A model generated the notes under the pieces. It did no database searches and was not told the DNA's origin. It was given only the letters and a program-made list of their open reading frames with translations. This document shows, piece after piece, positions 1 to 7,786 of a stretch of DNA of 10,348 nucleotides; position 1 is the stretch's first letter, and each line of letters opens with the position of its first letter. Origin of the DNA: Lysobacterales bacterium CG_4_10_14_3_um_filter_64_11 (GTDB taxonomy: Bacteria; Pseudomonadota; Gammaproteobacteria; Xanthomonadales; Xanthomonadaceae); the NCBI GenBank assembly GCA_002782905.1, contig PFJA01000243.1, positions 2,708-13,055 on the forward strand, given 5' to 3'. Both the position numbers and the translations under genes were made by a program.

Positions 1-2316
1 GGGCAGGGTGTCGCGATTGCGCTGGTGATCGCCGCCGGTATTGCCAATCTGGTGATGGCGCATTCCACCTACGCCTCGTTGCAGGGCACCCGCGAGCGCT
101 TCTATCGCGATTACGCCATGGCCGATGTTTGGGCCGGCTGCAAGCGCGCACCGGAGGCGCTGCTGGACCGAATCGCGCAGATTCCCGGCGTGGCACACGC
201 GCAGAGTCGGCTGATCGCGCTGGGCAATTTGTCGGTGCCGGGTTTCCACGACCCGGTCAAGGCACAGGTGCTGTCGCTGCCGGCGAGCGGCGAGCCGCGC
301 CTGAATCGCCTGTACCTTCGCGCCGGGCGGCTGCCCTCGGCCGAGCATCCCGATGAAGCGGTGCTCAGCGAGTCATTTGCCAGCGCGCATGGCCTCGCGC
401 TGGGCGCGCGCATCCGCGCCACCCTCAACGGCCGCAGCCAGTGGTTCCGGGTGGTGGGGGTGGTGCTTTCGCCGGAGTACGTGTATCAGATTCAACCCGG
501 CGCGACGTTCCCCGACTTCAAGCGCTTCGGCGTGTTGTGGGTGGGCCGACGCGCGCTGGAGGCGGCGCTGGACATGGACGGCGCCTTCAACGAAGTGGCG
601 CTGCGGCTGCAAGCCGGTGCCGACGTGCGCACGGTGATCGCCGAACTCGATCTGCGTCTGCGCCGCTATGGCGGCCGCGGTGGCTATGACCGCAACGAGC
701 AGTTGTCCAATCGCTTTCTGACGAGTGAATTGCAGCAGTTGCAGACTATGTCGCGGTTGTTTCCAGCCATTTTTCTGGCGGTCGCGGCGTTCTTGCTCAA
801 CGTGGTGTTCACCCGTTTGATCGGCACCCAGCGCGATCAGATTGCGGTGCTCAAGGCGTTCGGCTACAGCCGCGCCGCGATTGCCGCGCACTATGCGTTG
901 ATCGTCAGCCTGATCGCGATGGTGGGGGCGGTGGTCGGTGTGCTCGGCGGAGCCGTGCTCGGGCACTGGCTGGCCGGTGTGTATCAGGATTTCTACCGCT
1001 TCCCGTTTCTCGATTTCCATCTCGATGTCTCGGTGATGCTGGGCGGTATCGCGGTGACCCTGCTGGCGTGTCTGCTCGGTGCCGGGCAAGCGGTACGGAT
1101 GGCGGCGCGGCTGCCGCCGGCCGAGGCGATGCGGCCGCCGGCGCCGGAACGCTATCGGCCGACCGTGATCGAGCGCTGGGGCATGCAGCGGCATCTGTCG
1201 CAGCCGGCGCGGATGATCCTGCGCCAGCTCGAACGCCGCCCGCTGCGCGCGCTGCTGTCGGTCATCGGGTTGGCGCTGGCAGCGGCGGTGATGATGATCG
1301 GGCGCTTTCAAAGCAATTCGATCGACTACATGATCGACGTGCAATTCCGCCAGGCGCAGCACAACGACCTGGCGGTGGATCTGGTCGAGCCGACCGGACG
1401 CGGTGCGCTGTTCGAGTTGGCGGCCTTGCCCGGCGTGCTGCATGCCGAACCCTATCGCAGCGTGCCGGTGCGCTTGCGTCATGGCTTGCGCCACTACCGC
1501 ACCGGCATTCAGGGGCTGTTGCCCGATGCCGAACTCAAGACCCCGGTGGATCGCCGCCTGCGGCCGATCGAGTTGCCGCCCGATGGCCTGGTGATGACCG
1601 ATTACCTGGCGCAACTGCTGGATTTGCAGATTGGCGACGAGGTGCAGGTGGAAGTGCTGGAAGGGCGCCAGGCGCAGTTGCGCATCCCCCTGACGGCGGT
1701 GGTCAGCGAATACATCGGCGTGCAGGGTTACATGCGGCTGGATGCGCTCAATCGCCGGCTCGGCGATGGCGATGTGCTGTCGGGGGCACTACTGCGGGTC
1801 GACCCGACGCAGCAGGAAGCGTTGTACCGGCGGCTGGAGGCGCGGCCACGGGTGGCCGGCATCGGTGCGCGGGTGATCGGCATCAACAATTTTTACGACA
1901 CCCTGGCCGAGAGCATGCTGGTGTTCGCGTTCATTTCCACCTTGCTCGGCGGGGTAATCAATTTCGGCGTGGTCTACAACGCGGCGCGGGTGGCGCTGTC
2001 CGAGCGCGGCCGCGAACTGGCCTCGCTGCGCGTGCTCGGCTTCACCCAGGGCGAAGTGGCGACGCTGCTGCTCGGCGAACTCGCGGTGCTGGTGCTGCTG
2101 TCGATACCGCTCGGGCTGGCGTTCGGTTATGGCCTGTCGTGGCTGTTCGCGCTGGGCCTGCAGACCGATCTGTACCGGGTGCCGGTGGAGTTGGCGCGCA
2201 GCACCTACGCGTTTGCGGCATTGATGATGATCGCATCGAGCCTGATTTCAGCGCTGGTGGTGTGGCGGCGCATCACCCGCCTGGATTTGATCGGCGTGTT
2301 GAAGACGCGCGAATAG
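1..2316 (+). CDS. ABC transporter permease, two FtsX domains (5' partial)
   Basis: Inner-membrane permease of an ABC exporter of the FtsX/MacB superfamily. The frame is open from the first base, and a GTG at 25 sits inside the first hydrophobic segment (VAIALVIAAGIANLVM), so the true start lies upstream of the window. Counting from that GTG, a large extracytoplasmic segment (about 15-240) is followed by a first FtsX-type block with membrane helices near 245-265, 289-318 and 335-356. Its coupling-helix motif is QRDQIAVLKAFGYSRAAI. A further helix lies near 408-426, then a second extracytoplasmic segment. A second FtsX block (about 630-763) has helices near 634-655, 680-710 and 727-748, and the matching motif ERGRELASLRVLGFTQGEV. 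Doubled FtsX blocks are typical of roughly 800-residue permeases that work without a second permease. No ATPase is visible, so it is probably encoded upstream. The adaptor gene follows after 21 bases, which supports export. The substrate is unknown. The family call is firm. Confidence 0.93.
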   Translation, partial: GQGVAIALVIAAGIANLVMAHSTYASLQGTRERFYRDYAMADVWAGCKRAPEALLDRIAQIPGVAHAQSRLIALGNLSVPGFHDPVKAQVLSLPASGEPRLNRLYLRAGRLPSAEHPDEAVLSESFASAHGLALGARIRATLNGRSQWFRVVGVVLSPEYVYQIQPGATFPDFKRFGVLWVGRRALEAALDMDGAFNEVALRLQAGADVRTVIAELDLRLRRYGGRGGYDRNEQLSNRFLTSELQQLQTMSRLFPAIFLAVAAFLLNVVFTRLIGTQRDQIAVLKAFGYSRAAIAAHYALIVSLIAMVGAVVGVLGGAVLGHWLAGVYQDFYRFPFLDFHLDVSVMLGGIAVTLLACLLGAGQAVRMAARLPPAEAMRPPAPERYRPTVIERWGMQRHLSQPARMILRQLERRPLRALLSVIGLALAAAVMMIGRFQSNSIDYMIDVQFRQAQHNDLAVDLVEPTGRGALFELAALPGVLHAEPYRSVPVRLRHGLRHYRTGIQGLLPDAELKTPVDRRLRPIELPPDGLVMTDYLAQLLDLQIGDEVQVEVLEGRQAQLRIPLTAVVSEYIGVQGYMRLDALNRRLGDGDVLSGALLRVDPTQQEALYRRLEARPRVAGIGARVIGINNFYDTLAESMLVFAFISTLLGGVINFGVVYNAARVALSERGRELASLRVLGFTQGEVATLLLGELAVLVLLSIPLGLAFGYGLSWLFALGLQTDLYRVPVELARSTYAFAALMMIASSLISALVVWRRITRLDLIGVLKTRE

Positions 2317-2337
2317 GGTCTCTGCGAGAATGCACGG

Positions 2338-3513
2338 ATGAAACGAATCTGGATGTGGGTCGTTGCGGCGGCCATCGTGCTGGCGCTGGTCTGGGGCTTC
2401 GCCAGCCCCGCGCGCAGCCTGAGGCTGGCCGAGGTGGTGCGCGCACCGTATATCGAGGGCTTCGAGGAAGAAGGGCGCACCCGGCTGCGCGAGCGCTACC
2501 TGATCGCCAGCCCGGTGATCGGCGTGGTGCAACGCATTGTGCTGGAGCCTGGCGATCCGGTGCGTGTCGGGCAGGTGCTGGCGACGGTGATGCCGTCGGT
2601 GTCGGTGTTGCTCGATCCGGGTCGGCGCGCGCAGGCGCAGGCGGAGCGGAACGCGGCAACGGCCGGCAGCGAAGCCGCACGGCAACGGTTGCGCGAGGCG
2701 CAGGCGGCGCGTGAGCTGGCCGACCGCGAACACCTGCGCTTGCGCGATCTGGCCACACGCGGTGCGGTTTCCGCCTCGGCGCTGGATGTCGCGGCCGCAC
2801 AGGCAGCGCAAGCGCGTGCCGGCGAACGCGCGGCGCAGGCCGAACGCATGGCCGCGCAGCAACGCGAGGCGGCAGCGCAGGCATTGCTGGCGCAGGAAGG
2901 CAAGGGTGGCGGCGAATCCATTGCCCTGCAATCGCCGATCGATGGCGTGGTCATCCGCCGCCATGTCGAGAGTAGCGTGCCGGTGCTGGCCGGGCAGCCG
3001 CTGCTGGAGTTGGGTAATCCTGCGCAAATCGAGGTCGAGGTCGAAGCGCTGTCCACCGACGCGGTGAAACTGCGCCCTGGCATGGCGGCCAAGGTGTTGC
3101 GCTGGGGCGGCGAAGGCGAATTGTCGGCGCAGGTGACCCGGATCGAGCCGGGTGGTTTCACCAAGGTCTCGGCGCTGGGCGTCGAGGAGCAGCGCACCCG
3201 GGTGATACTGCAATGGGTCGGTGAGCCGGCGCAGTGGGCGGCGCTGGGCGATGCGTATCGGGTCGAGGTGGCGTTCGTGCTGCGCGCCGACGCCGCAGCG
3301 CTGGTAGTGCCGGCGAGCGCGGTGTTCCGGCACGGTAATGGCTGGGCGGTGTACGCGGTGCGCGATGGCCGCGCGCGCCTTAGCGAGATCGCGGTTGGCG
3401 GATTCGCTGCGCGGCAGGTGGAAGTGGCATCGGGGCTGAAGGTCGGCGAGCGGGTGGTGCTGTTCCCCGACGATCAGTTGCATGATGGCGCGCGCGTGCA
3501 CGCGGCACAATGA
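2338..3513 (+). CDS. HlyD/MacA-type periplasmic adaptor subunit
   Basis: Membrane fusion (adaptor) protein of 391 residues that would link the upstream permease to an outer-membrane channel or to its substrate. An N-terminal membrane anchor (about residues 5-22) leaves the rest in the periplasm. The two lipoyl half-motifs are at about 57-84 (SPVIGVVQRIVLEPGDPV) and 197-225 (LQSPIDGVVIRRHVESSVPV). They flank an Ala/Arg/Gln/Glu-rich coiled-coil hairpin at about 96-187. A beta-barrel region follows at about 229-315, with the usual 'GxPAQIEVEVE...LRPGM' pattern, and then a membrane-proximal domain. This is the normal order and length for the family. The ATG at 2338 has only a weak purine-rich stretch (GAGA) upstream. 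The gene lies 21 bases after the permease stop and overlaps the hydrolase start by four bases (ATGA at 3510), so the three are probably one transcript. The cargo is not indicated. Confidence 0.93.
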   Translation: MKRIWMWVVAAAIVLALVWGFASPARSLRLAEVVRAPYIEGFEEEGRTRLRERYLIASPVIGVVQRIVLEPGDPVRVGQVLATVMPSVSVLLDPGRRAQAQAERNAATAGSEAARQRLREAQAARELADREHLRLRDLATRGAVSASALDVAAAQAAQARAGERAAQAERMAAQQREAAAQALLAQEGKGGGESIALQSPIDGVVIRRHVESSVPVLAGQPLLELGNPAQIEVEVEALSTDAVKLRPGMAAKVLRWGGEGELSAQVTRIEPGGFTKVSALGVEEQRTRVILQWVGEPAQWAALGDAYRVEVAFVLRADAAALVVPASAVFRHGNGWAVYAVRDGRARLSEIAVGGFAARQVEVASGLKVGERVVLFPDDQLHDGARVHAAQ

Positions 3514-4397
3514 CGGCGATGACGACCGCAGAAATCGGGTCCGAACGCTCGCGTGAACTGGTGGCCCATGATGGCGCGCGCTGGTTGTTGACGGTGTTGT
3601 CGCCGGCACGGCCGCGCGCCGCGTTGCTGTGGATTCCGGCGTTGGGGGTGGCCGCGCGCAGCTATCGCCGCTTTGCCGAGGCACTGGCGACGCAGGGCGT
3701 GGCGGTGGCCTTGCACGAGTGGCGCGGCATCGGCAGCAGCAGCTTACGCGCCAGCCGCAACTGCGATTGGAGCTATGCGCCGTTGTTGCTGGAAGACCTG
3801 CCGCGTGCGCGCGCGGCGCTACGTGAGATTGCACCGCGGGTGCCTGTGTTTCTGGGTGGGCATAGCCTTGGCGGGCAGTTCGCCGCGCTCAGTGCCGCAA
3901 TTGATCCGGCGAATGTTGATGGTCTGGTGTTGATCGCCGCCGGTTTGCCGTACCCGCCGGGTTTCTCACCGCCGATGCGCATCGCCATGCGTCTGGCATT
4001 CATGCTGTTGCCGGCGCTCACCGGTGTGCTCGGGTTTCTGCCGGGGCGGCAGTTGGGCTTTGCCGGGCGCGAGTCGCACGGGGTGATCGGCGATTGGGCG
4101 GCCACCGGCCGTCACGGCAACTACCGCTTGCCGGGATTGCCCGCGGATATCGAGCAGCGCCTGCGCGCGGTGCAATTGCCGGTGTTTGCCATGCATTTTG
4201 CGCGCGATGCCTTTGGCCCGGAACGTGCTCTGCACGCATTGCTCGACAAGCTCGGCGCCGGCTGCGAAAGCGAGATCCATGGCCTCGATGCACTACAACT
4301 TGGCACCCATGCCAACCATTTTGCATGGATGAAGCAGCCCGATGGCGTGGTGCATCGGCTCGGGCGCTGGGCGCGGGCGGAAAGCCGCGCGGATTGA
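3510..4397 (+). CDS. alpha/beta-fold hydrolase
   Basis: Probable cytosolic serine hydrolase of 295 residues, with no signal peptide. The nucleophile elbow G-H-S-L-G-G is at residues 117-122, with Ser119 as the likely nucleophile. Asp233 (in ARDAFGP) and His270 (in HANHFAWM) are reasonable candidates for the rest of the triad. The strand-turn GIGSSS near 74-78 follows LHEWRG, a layout seen in uncharacterised hydrolases of the COG4757 type. A hydrophobic lid-like segment lies at about 157-180. The start at 3510 overlaps the adaptor stop (ATGA), implying translational coupling. A second ATG at 3519 is an alternative start. Its place at the end of an export operon suggests it processes the exported compound or a lipid, but the substrate is unknown. 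The fold is confident; the exact activity (esterase, lipase or thioesterase) is not. Confidence 0.88.
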   Translation: MTAMTTAEIGSERSRELVAHDGARWLLTVLSPARPRAALLWIPALGVAARSYRRFAEALATQGVAVALHEWRGIGSSSLRASRNCDWSYAPLLLEDLPRARAALREIAPRVPVFLGGHSLGGQFAALSAAIDPANVDGLVLIAAGLPYPPGFSPPMRIAMRLAFMLLPALTGVLGFLPGRQLGFAGRESHGVIGDWAATGRHGNYRLPGLPADIEQRLRAVQLPVFAMHFARDAFGPERALHALLDKLGAGCESEIHGLDALQLGTHANHFAWMKQPDGVVHRLGRWARAESRAD

Positions 4398-4475
4398 GCG
4401 CAGGAGTCCCGCGTTGAACGGTTGGCAGTGATCGACGTCGCCATCCGTGGTGCGATGTTGCCCTGACCAGGCCGG
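4398..4475. other. convergent intergenic gap
   Basis: These 78 bases separate the stops of the hydrolase gene (+) and the large TPR gene (-). A short palindrome, CGACGTCG, lies near 4434, but I see no strong GC hairpin with a T-run on either strand, so no intrinsic terminator is called. Confidence 0.5.
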
Positions 4476-6950
4476 TTACTGCGGATCGATCACCGCGCGT
4501 TTGACCGCTTCGGCGGTAGCCGGATCGATGGCGTTCAACGTGCGCCACGATTCCATCATCTCGCTGCGCAGCCCCATGCCGGCCTGGGCGACGGTGAGGC
4601 CGGCCACGGCCTTTGCGAACGCCGGCTTGATCCGCAGCGCATGGCGGTAGGCGTCAATGGCGTTTTGTTGTTGCTTCACACCGACGTAGGCAACCCCCAG
4701 ATTGTTCCAGGTGTCGGCGTGTTCGGGGTCGATGCGTGATGCTTCGAGCAGTGCGACAACGGCTTTCGGGTAATCCCGGATCGCAAGATAGCCGTTGCCG
4801 AGATTGAACCAGGCGAGTGCCGCTTGCGGGTCGATTTGCGTGGCCTTTGCCAGCGCGGCGATCGCTGTTGGGTAATCCTGAAGCGATAGATGGCTTTCCC
4901 CCAGCCCCTGCCATGCGCCGGCCAGTGCCGGTTCGATCTGCACCGCCTTGGTGAAGGCGGCGATGGCATTTTGCGGCTGTTCCAGACGTTGGTAGGACAG
5001 GCCAAGATTGCCCCATGCCTGCGCCAGTTCGGGGTTGATTTGCACAGCTTTGGCAAAGGCTTCAACCGCTTTTGCGTGCTGCCCAAGGCGCTGATGGGCA
5101 AGACCGAGGTTGCCCCACGCTTCGACGATCGTCGGGTCGATCTGCAATGCGTGTTGATAGGCAGCGACCGCTTTGTCGTTCTGCGCCATGCCAAGATGGG
5201 CCGTGCCAAGGTTGAACCAGGTGCTGGCACGCTGCGGGTCGATCAGCAGCGCGTGCTGGTAGGCGGCAATTGCATCGGCGTACTGGTGCAGGCCGGCGTG
5301 GTCGATGCCAAGGTTGTGCCAGGCATTGCTGAGCTTGTCATCGAAGCGTACGGCGTTGCGGTAGGCTTCGATGGCCTGCGGATACTGGCCCATCTGGTCG
5401 TGGCTGATGCCCAGATTGAACCAGGCGATGGCGTCGCCGGGATTGCTGGTCACGCGTTCACGGTAGGCATCGGCAGCTTGTTGATGATCGCCGCGCGCGC
5501 CAAGCGCTTTGCCGAGGTTGATCAGCACATCGGGGTTTTTCGGGTTTATTTCCAGCGCCTTGCGGTAGCTGAGCACGGCGTCCTCGGTGCGGCCGATGCG
5601 CAGGTACGTATTGCCCAGATTGACCAGGGTGTTGCCATGGCCCGAGTCGATTTTCAGCGCCTTGCGGTAAGCGTCGATCGCGTTCTGGTCTTGTTCGAGT
5701 CGGTCGTAGGCCAGGCCGAGATTGCTCCAGATATCGGCATTGTCCGGCTCGAATTGCAGGGCGCGCTGGTAGCCATCGACCGCACGCGCAAGCGTATTTC
5801 TGTGCAGGTTCGCGTTGCCCAGCCGGAACCAGGCTTCGCCATTGTTGGGGGCAATGTGCAGCGCCTGTTGGAAGGCATGCGCTGCCTTGTCGCTCTGCCC
5901 GAGGTTTTGATATGCGTTGCCGAGCACCAGCCAGGCATCGGCGTGCTCGGGATCGATGCGCAACGCGCGACGCGCAGAAATGCCGGCATTCTGGAATTGC
6001 CCAAGAGCGAGCTGCACGGCCCCCAGTTGTTGCCAGGCATCGGTGTCTTCCGGGTCGAAGCGAAGCGCTTGTTGGAACACTTCCACGGCGATCGGCTTCT
6101 GGTTGATCCCGGCGTAGCCCATCGCCAAGGCAAACCATGCCGGCTCGGTGGTTTTTGCACGCTGCATCCAGCTCTCGGCATGGCGGCCCATGCGCAACCA
6201 GTCGCCCTTGTTGTGCAGGGCAATGGTGCGATTGAGGTCGTCGAGAATGCTGGCGGCTGGTGGCCCGGTTGGCCCGCTGTCGCGTTGCGCCAGCGCGCCG
6301 AGCCATTCCACCGGCGCGGCAAAGTCGATGTCTTCCCTGGAACGTACTGATAGGCCAATCAGATGGCCACTGGCAGCAAATACAGCGCCGCCGGCAGAGC
6401 CGCGTGACAACGGTGTGGAAAGTTGCAGGTAATAGCCACCGGCCAGCGAGCGGCGGCCAGCGATCAGCCCTTCGCTGATATTGAGTTGACCGCCCTTGAG
6501 CGTATCGATGGTGAAGACGCGATGGCCGACGTGTGCGCTGGCGGTGCTGCCAAGGGTGGCGGCCGGGGCGTTGAGGCCGGCGACGGCATAGGAGCAGACA
6601 TCGTGCTCACCATCGATGTACGTTACCGTGGCCGGGAACGAGCGGCCGTGATGGCTGACCTGCACTGCACCGGCTTTGCGCACGCCAGCGCAATTGCTGG
6701 CGACCACCTGTGCCGCGATCACCACGCCATTGCTGCGGCTGATGGTTTTGCCGTTGTTGTCGTTGACGCTTACCAGCACCACCGAATCGGAAACGGCGCT
6801 GAACACTCCGCTTGCGGTTTTATCCTGTGCCAGTGCGGCGCCGGTCAACAGACACAGGCAACCAGCAAGCAGCTGCAAGGCAGTGTGTTGCGATGGCGCG
6901 GCGCAGCGATTGGCGGCGCGACGGATCATTGGCGGTGATGGTCTGCTCAC
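4476..6950 (-). CDS. exported protein: inactive trypsin-like domain plus 16 TPR units
   Basis: An 824-residue protein. A signal peptide (basic start, hydrophobic core about 24-41, likely cut after ALA at 41) sends it to the periplasm or beyond. Residues about 45-220 form a trypsin-like (S1/HtrA-like) domain, recognisable from SNGVVIAA (73-80), VVASNCAGV (82-90), GEHDVCSY (114-121), PLSRGSAGGAVF (180-191) and HLIGLSV (196-202). Active relatives are expected to have a His in an NCHV-like motif and a Ser in a GxSGG motif. Here those positions are Ala88 and Ala186, and only Asp117 remains, so it is probably not a protease. Cys87 and Cys119 could form a disulfide. From 270 to 813 there are sixteen 34-residue TPR units with no insertions, the last one degenerate. 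TPR arrays bind proteins, so a scaffold or peptide-binding role is plausible. The start is GTG at 6950 or ATG at 6929; neither has a good ribosome-binding site. It follows the short TPR gene after 68 bases. Confidence 0.9.
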   Translation of the reverse strand: MSRPSPPMIRRAANRCAAPSQHTALQLLAGCLCLLTGAALAQDKTASGVFSAVSDSVVLVSVNDNNGKTISRSNGVVIAAQVVASNCAGVRKAGAVQVSHHGRSFPATVTYIDGEHDVCSYAVAGLNAPAATLGSTASAHVGHRVFTIDTLKGGQLNISEGLIAGRRSLAGGYYLQLSTPLSRGSAGGAVFAASGHLIGLSVRSREDIDFAAPVEWLGALAQRDSGPTGPPAASILDDLNRTIALHNKGDWLRMGRHAESWMQRAKTTEPAWFALAMGYAGINQKPIAVEVFQQALRFDPEDTDAWQQLGAVQLALGQFQNAGISARRALRIDPEHADAWLVLGNAYQNLGQSDKAAHAFQQALHIAPNNGEAWFRLGNANLHRNTLARAVDGYQRALQFEPDNADIWSNLGLAYDRLEQDQNAIDAYRKALKIDSGHGNTLVNLGNTYLRIGRTEDAVLSYRKALEINPKNPDVLINLGKALGARGDHQQAADAYRERVTSNPGDAIAWFNLGISHDQMGQYPQAIEAYRNAVRFDDKLSNAWHNLGIDHAGLHQYADAIAAYQHALLIDPQRASTWFNLGTAHLGMAQNDKAVAAYQHALQIDPTIVEAWGNLGLAHQRLGQHAKAVEAFAKAVQINPELAQAWGNLGLSYQRLEQPQNAIAAFTKAVQIEPALAGAWQGLGESHLSLQDYPTAIAALAKATQIDPQAALAWFNLGNGYLAIRDYPKAVVALLEASRIDPEHADTWNNLGVAYVGVKQQQNAIDAYRHALRIKPAFAKAVAGLTVAQAGMGLRSEMMESWRTLNAIDPATAEAVKRAVIDPQ
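4512..6143 (-). repeat. sixteen tandem 102-bp units coding TPRs
   Basis: Each unit codes 34 residues with the pattern (x)AWxNLGxAyxxlgqxxxAixAyxxALxIdPxxa. The Trp or equivalent recurs every 34 residues from 272 to about 782 of the large TPR protein, with no change in unit length. The units have diverged at the base level, so this is an old protein repeat rather than a recent DNA amplification. The last unit (about 780-813) lacks the aromatic pattern and is the capping repeat. Confidence 0.9.
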
Positions 6951-7018
6951 GGGTCTGCTCGGTTTTGTGCCTCAGCTCGGTGGATGGTTCAACGGGCGTT
7001 GCCGCGGCGTGCGGGGGA
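6951..7018 (-). other. gap between the two TPR genes
   Basis: A 68-base spacer between the co-directional TPR genes. It contains the inverted repeat CAACG-GG-CGTTG (6990-7001) and part of a 9-base direct repeat, GGTCTGCTC (6940-6948 and 6952-6960), that straddles the GTG start at 6950. No terminator with a T-run is visible, so readthrough from the first TPR gene is likely. Confidence 0.5.
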
Positions 7019-7786
7019 TCAGGGCGGGTCGATCAGGGTGTCGAAAACCATGTCGGACAGCACCGCATCCAGGCTGCGCAACTTGCGATACGATGCAATC
7101 ATCTCGGCCTGCTGGCCAGCGGCACCTTGCGCCAGTGCCAGCCCGGCCCAGGCTCTGGCGAATCGCGGTTCGATCTGCACTGCTTGCTGATACGCGGCGA
7201 TGGCGTCCGGGTAGCGTTTGAGCCCGGCCAGAGCCAGCCCCAGATTGTTCCAGGCATTGCTGTGCTGTGGATCAAGGCGCAGCACTTGCCGATAGGCGCC
7301 GATCGCTTGCGCGTGTCGTCCAAGATCGCGCAAGGTGTTGCCGAGGTTGTACCACGCAACCGGCACATCCAGATTGAGCCGCAACCCCTGACGATACGCA
7401 GCAACGGCCTGTTCGGGCTGCTTGAGCTGGTCGTGGGTCATCCCCAGGTTCACCCAGGCGTCGACCCGTTTTGCGTCGATCTGCAACGCGCGCTGGTAGG
7501 CGGTAACGGCATCGCCAGGTTGCGCAAGAACGCGCTGGGCATTGCCGAGCGCAACCCAGGCGCTGGCATTGCCGGGTTCGCGCTGCGTCCACTCAGCAGC
7601 TTGCGGCAACGACACGGGTTCGTCACCTGCGCTGGTGGCGGCCGTGCCGCTAGCCAGAGCGTGTTCGTGGACTGTTGTCCCCAGGTCGCCGGCCGCGTCG
7701 GTTGCGGTTGCCTGGCCGCGTGCCGGGCTGGACGTAGCCGCCAGGCCCAGCAACACGCCGATCCATAGTGTCGCACTCCACGTCAT
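7019..7786 (-). CDS. exported TPR protein, five TPR units
   Basis: A 255-residue protein. An N-terminal hydrophobic segment (about residues 5-18) followed by small residues looks like a signal peptide, with cleavage likely around 24-28. A low-complexity Ala/Thr/Gly linker runs to about 60. Five 34-residue TPR units start at about 75, 109, 143, 177 and 211; the last is a degenerate cap. The cap and tail (AGLALAQ...EMIASYRKLRSLD...LIDPP) match the end of the large TPR protein (AGLTVAQ...EMMESWRTLNAID...VIDPQ), so the two are paralogous at least there. It has no protease-like domain. The ATG at 7786 has a good ribosome-binding site (AGGA about eight bases upstream). It is probably the first gene of a two-gene operon and is transcribed divergently from the cytidylyltransferase. 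A protein-protein interaction role is inferred from the fold only. Confidence 0.88.
   Translation of the reverse strand: MTWSATLWIGVLLGLAATSSPARGQATATDAAGDLGTTVHEHALASGTAATSAGDEPVSLPQAAEWTQREPGNASAWVALGNAQRVLAQPGDAVTAYQRALQIDAKRVDAWVNLGMTHDQLKQPEQAVAAYRQGLRLNLDVPVAWYNLGNTLRDLGRHAQAIGAYRQVLRLDPQHSNAWNNLGLALAGLKRYPDAIAAYQQAVQIEPRFARAWAGLALAQGAAGQQAEMIASYRKLRSLDAVLSDMVFDTLIDPP
7055..7564 (-). repeat. five tandem TPR-coding units
   Basis: Five consecutive 102-base units code residues 75-244 of the short TPR protein. The third-position Trp of each unit falls at 77, 111, 145, 179 and 213. The fifth unit is degenerate and corresponds to the sixteenth unit of the neighbouring protein. Confidence 0.85.

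Noticed and set aside
373..1614. 413-codon open frame on the - strand
   Set aside because: Antisense to the permease, rich in His, Arg and Gln, with no domain or membrane pattern.
1068..2714. 548-codon open frame on the + strand overlapping two genes
   Set aside because: Out-of-frame Ala/Gly/Arg-rich reading across the permease and adaptor, both of which are well supported in their own frames.
2248..3834. 528-codon open frame on the - strand
   Set aside because: It lies opposite the adaptor and hydrolase genes, which have clear family motifs. Its His/Arg/Gln-rich composition with no recognisable domain is typical of antisense frames in GC-rich DNA.
4512..6143. CRISPR array or non-coding tandem repeat
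   Set aside because: The 102-base periodicity encodes TPR units in one continuous frame and the units are not near-identical with unique spacers.
4890..6350. 486-codon open frame on the + strand with a repetitive protein
   Set aside because: Its repetitiveness simply mirrors the TPR-coding units on the other strand, which encode a canonical TPR protein.
6812..7768. 318-codon open frame on the + strand
   Set aside because: Antisense to the short TPR gene and the start of the large one; the same mirror of repeat units, and no domain of its own.
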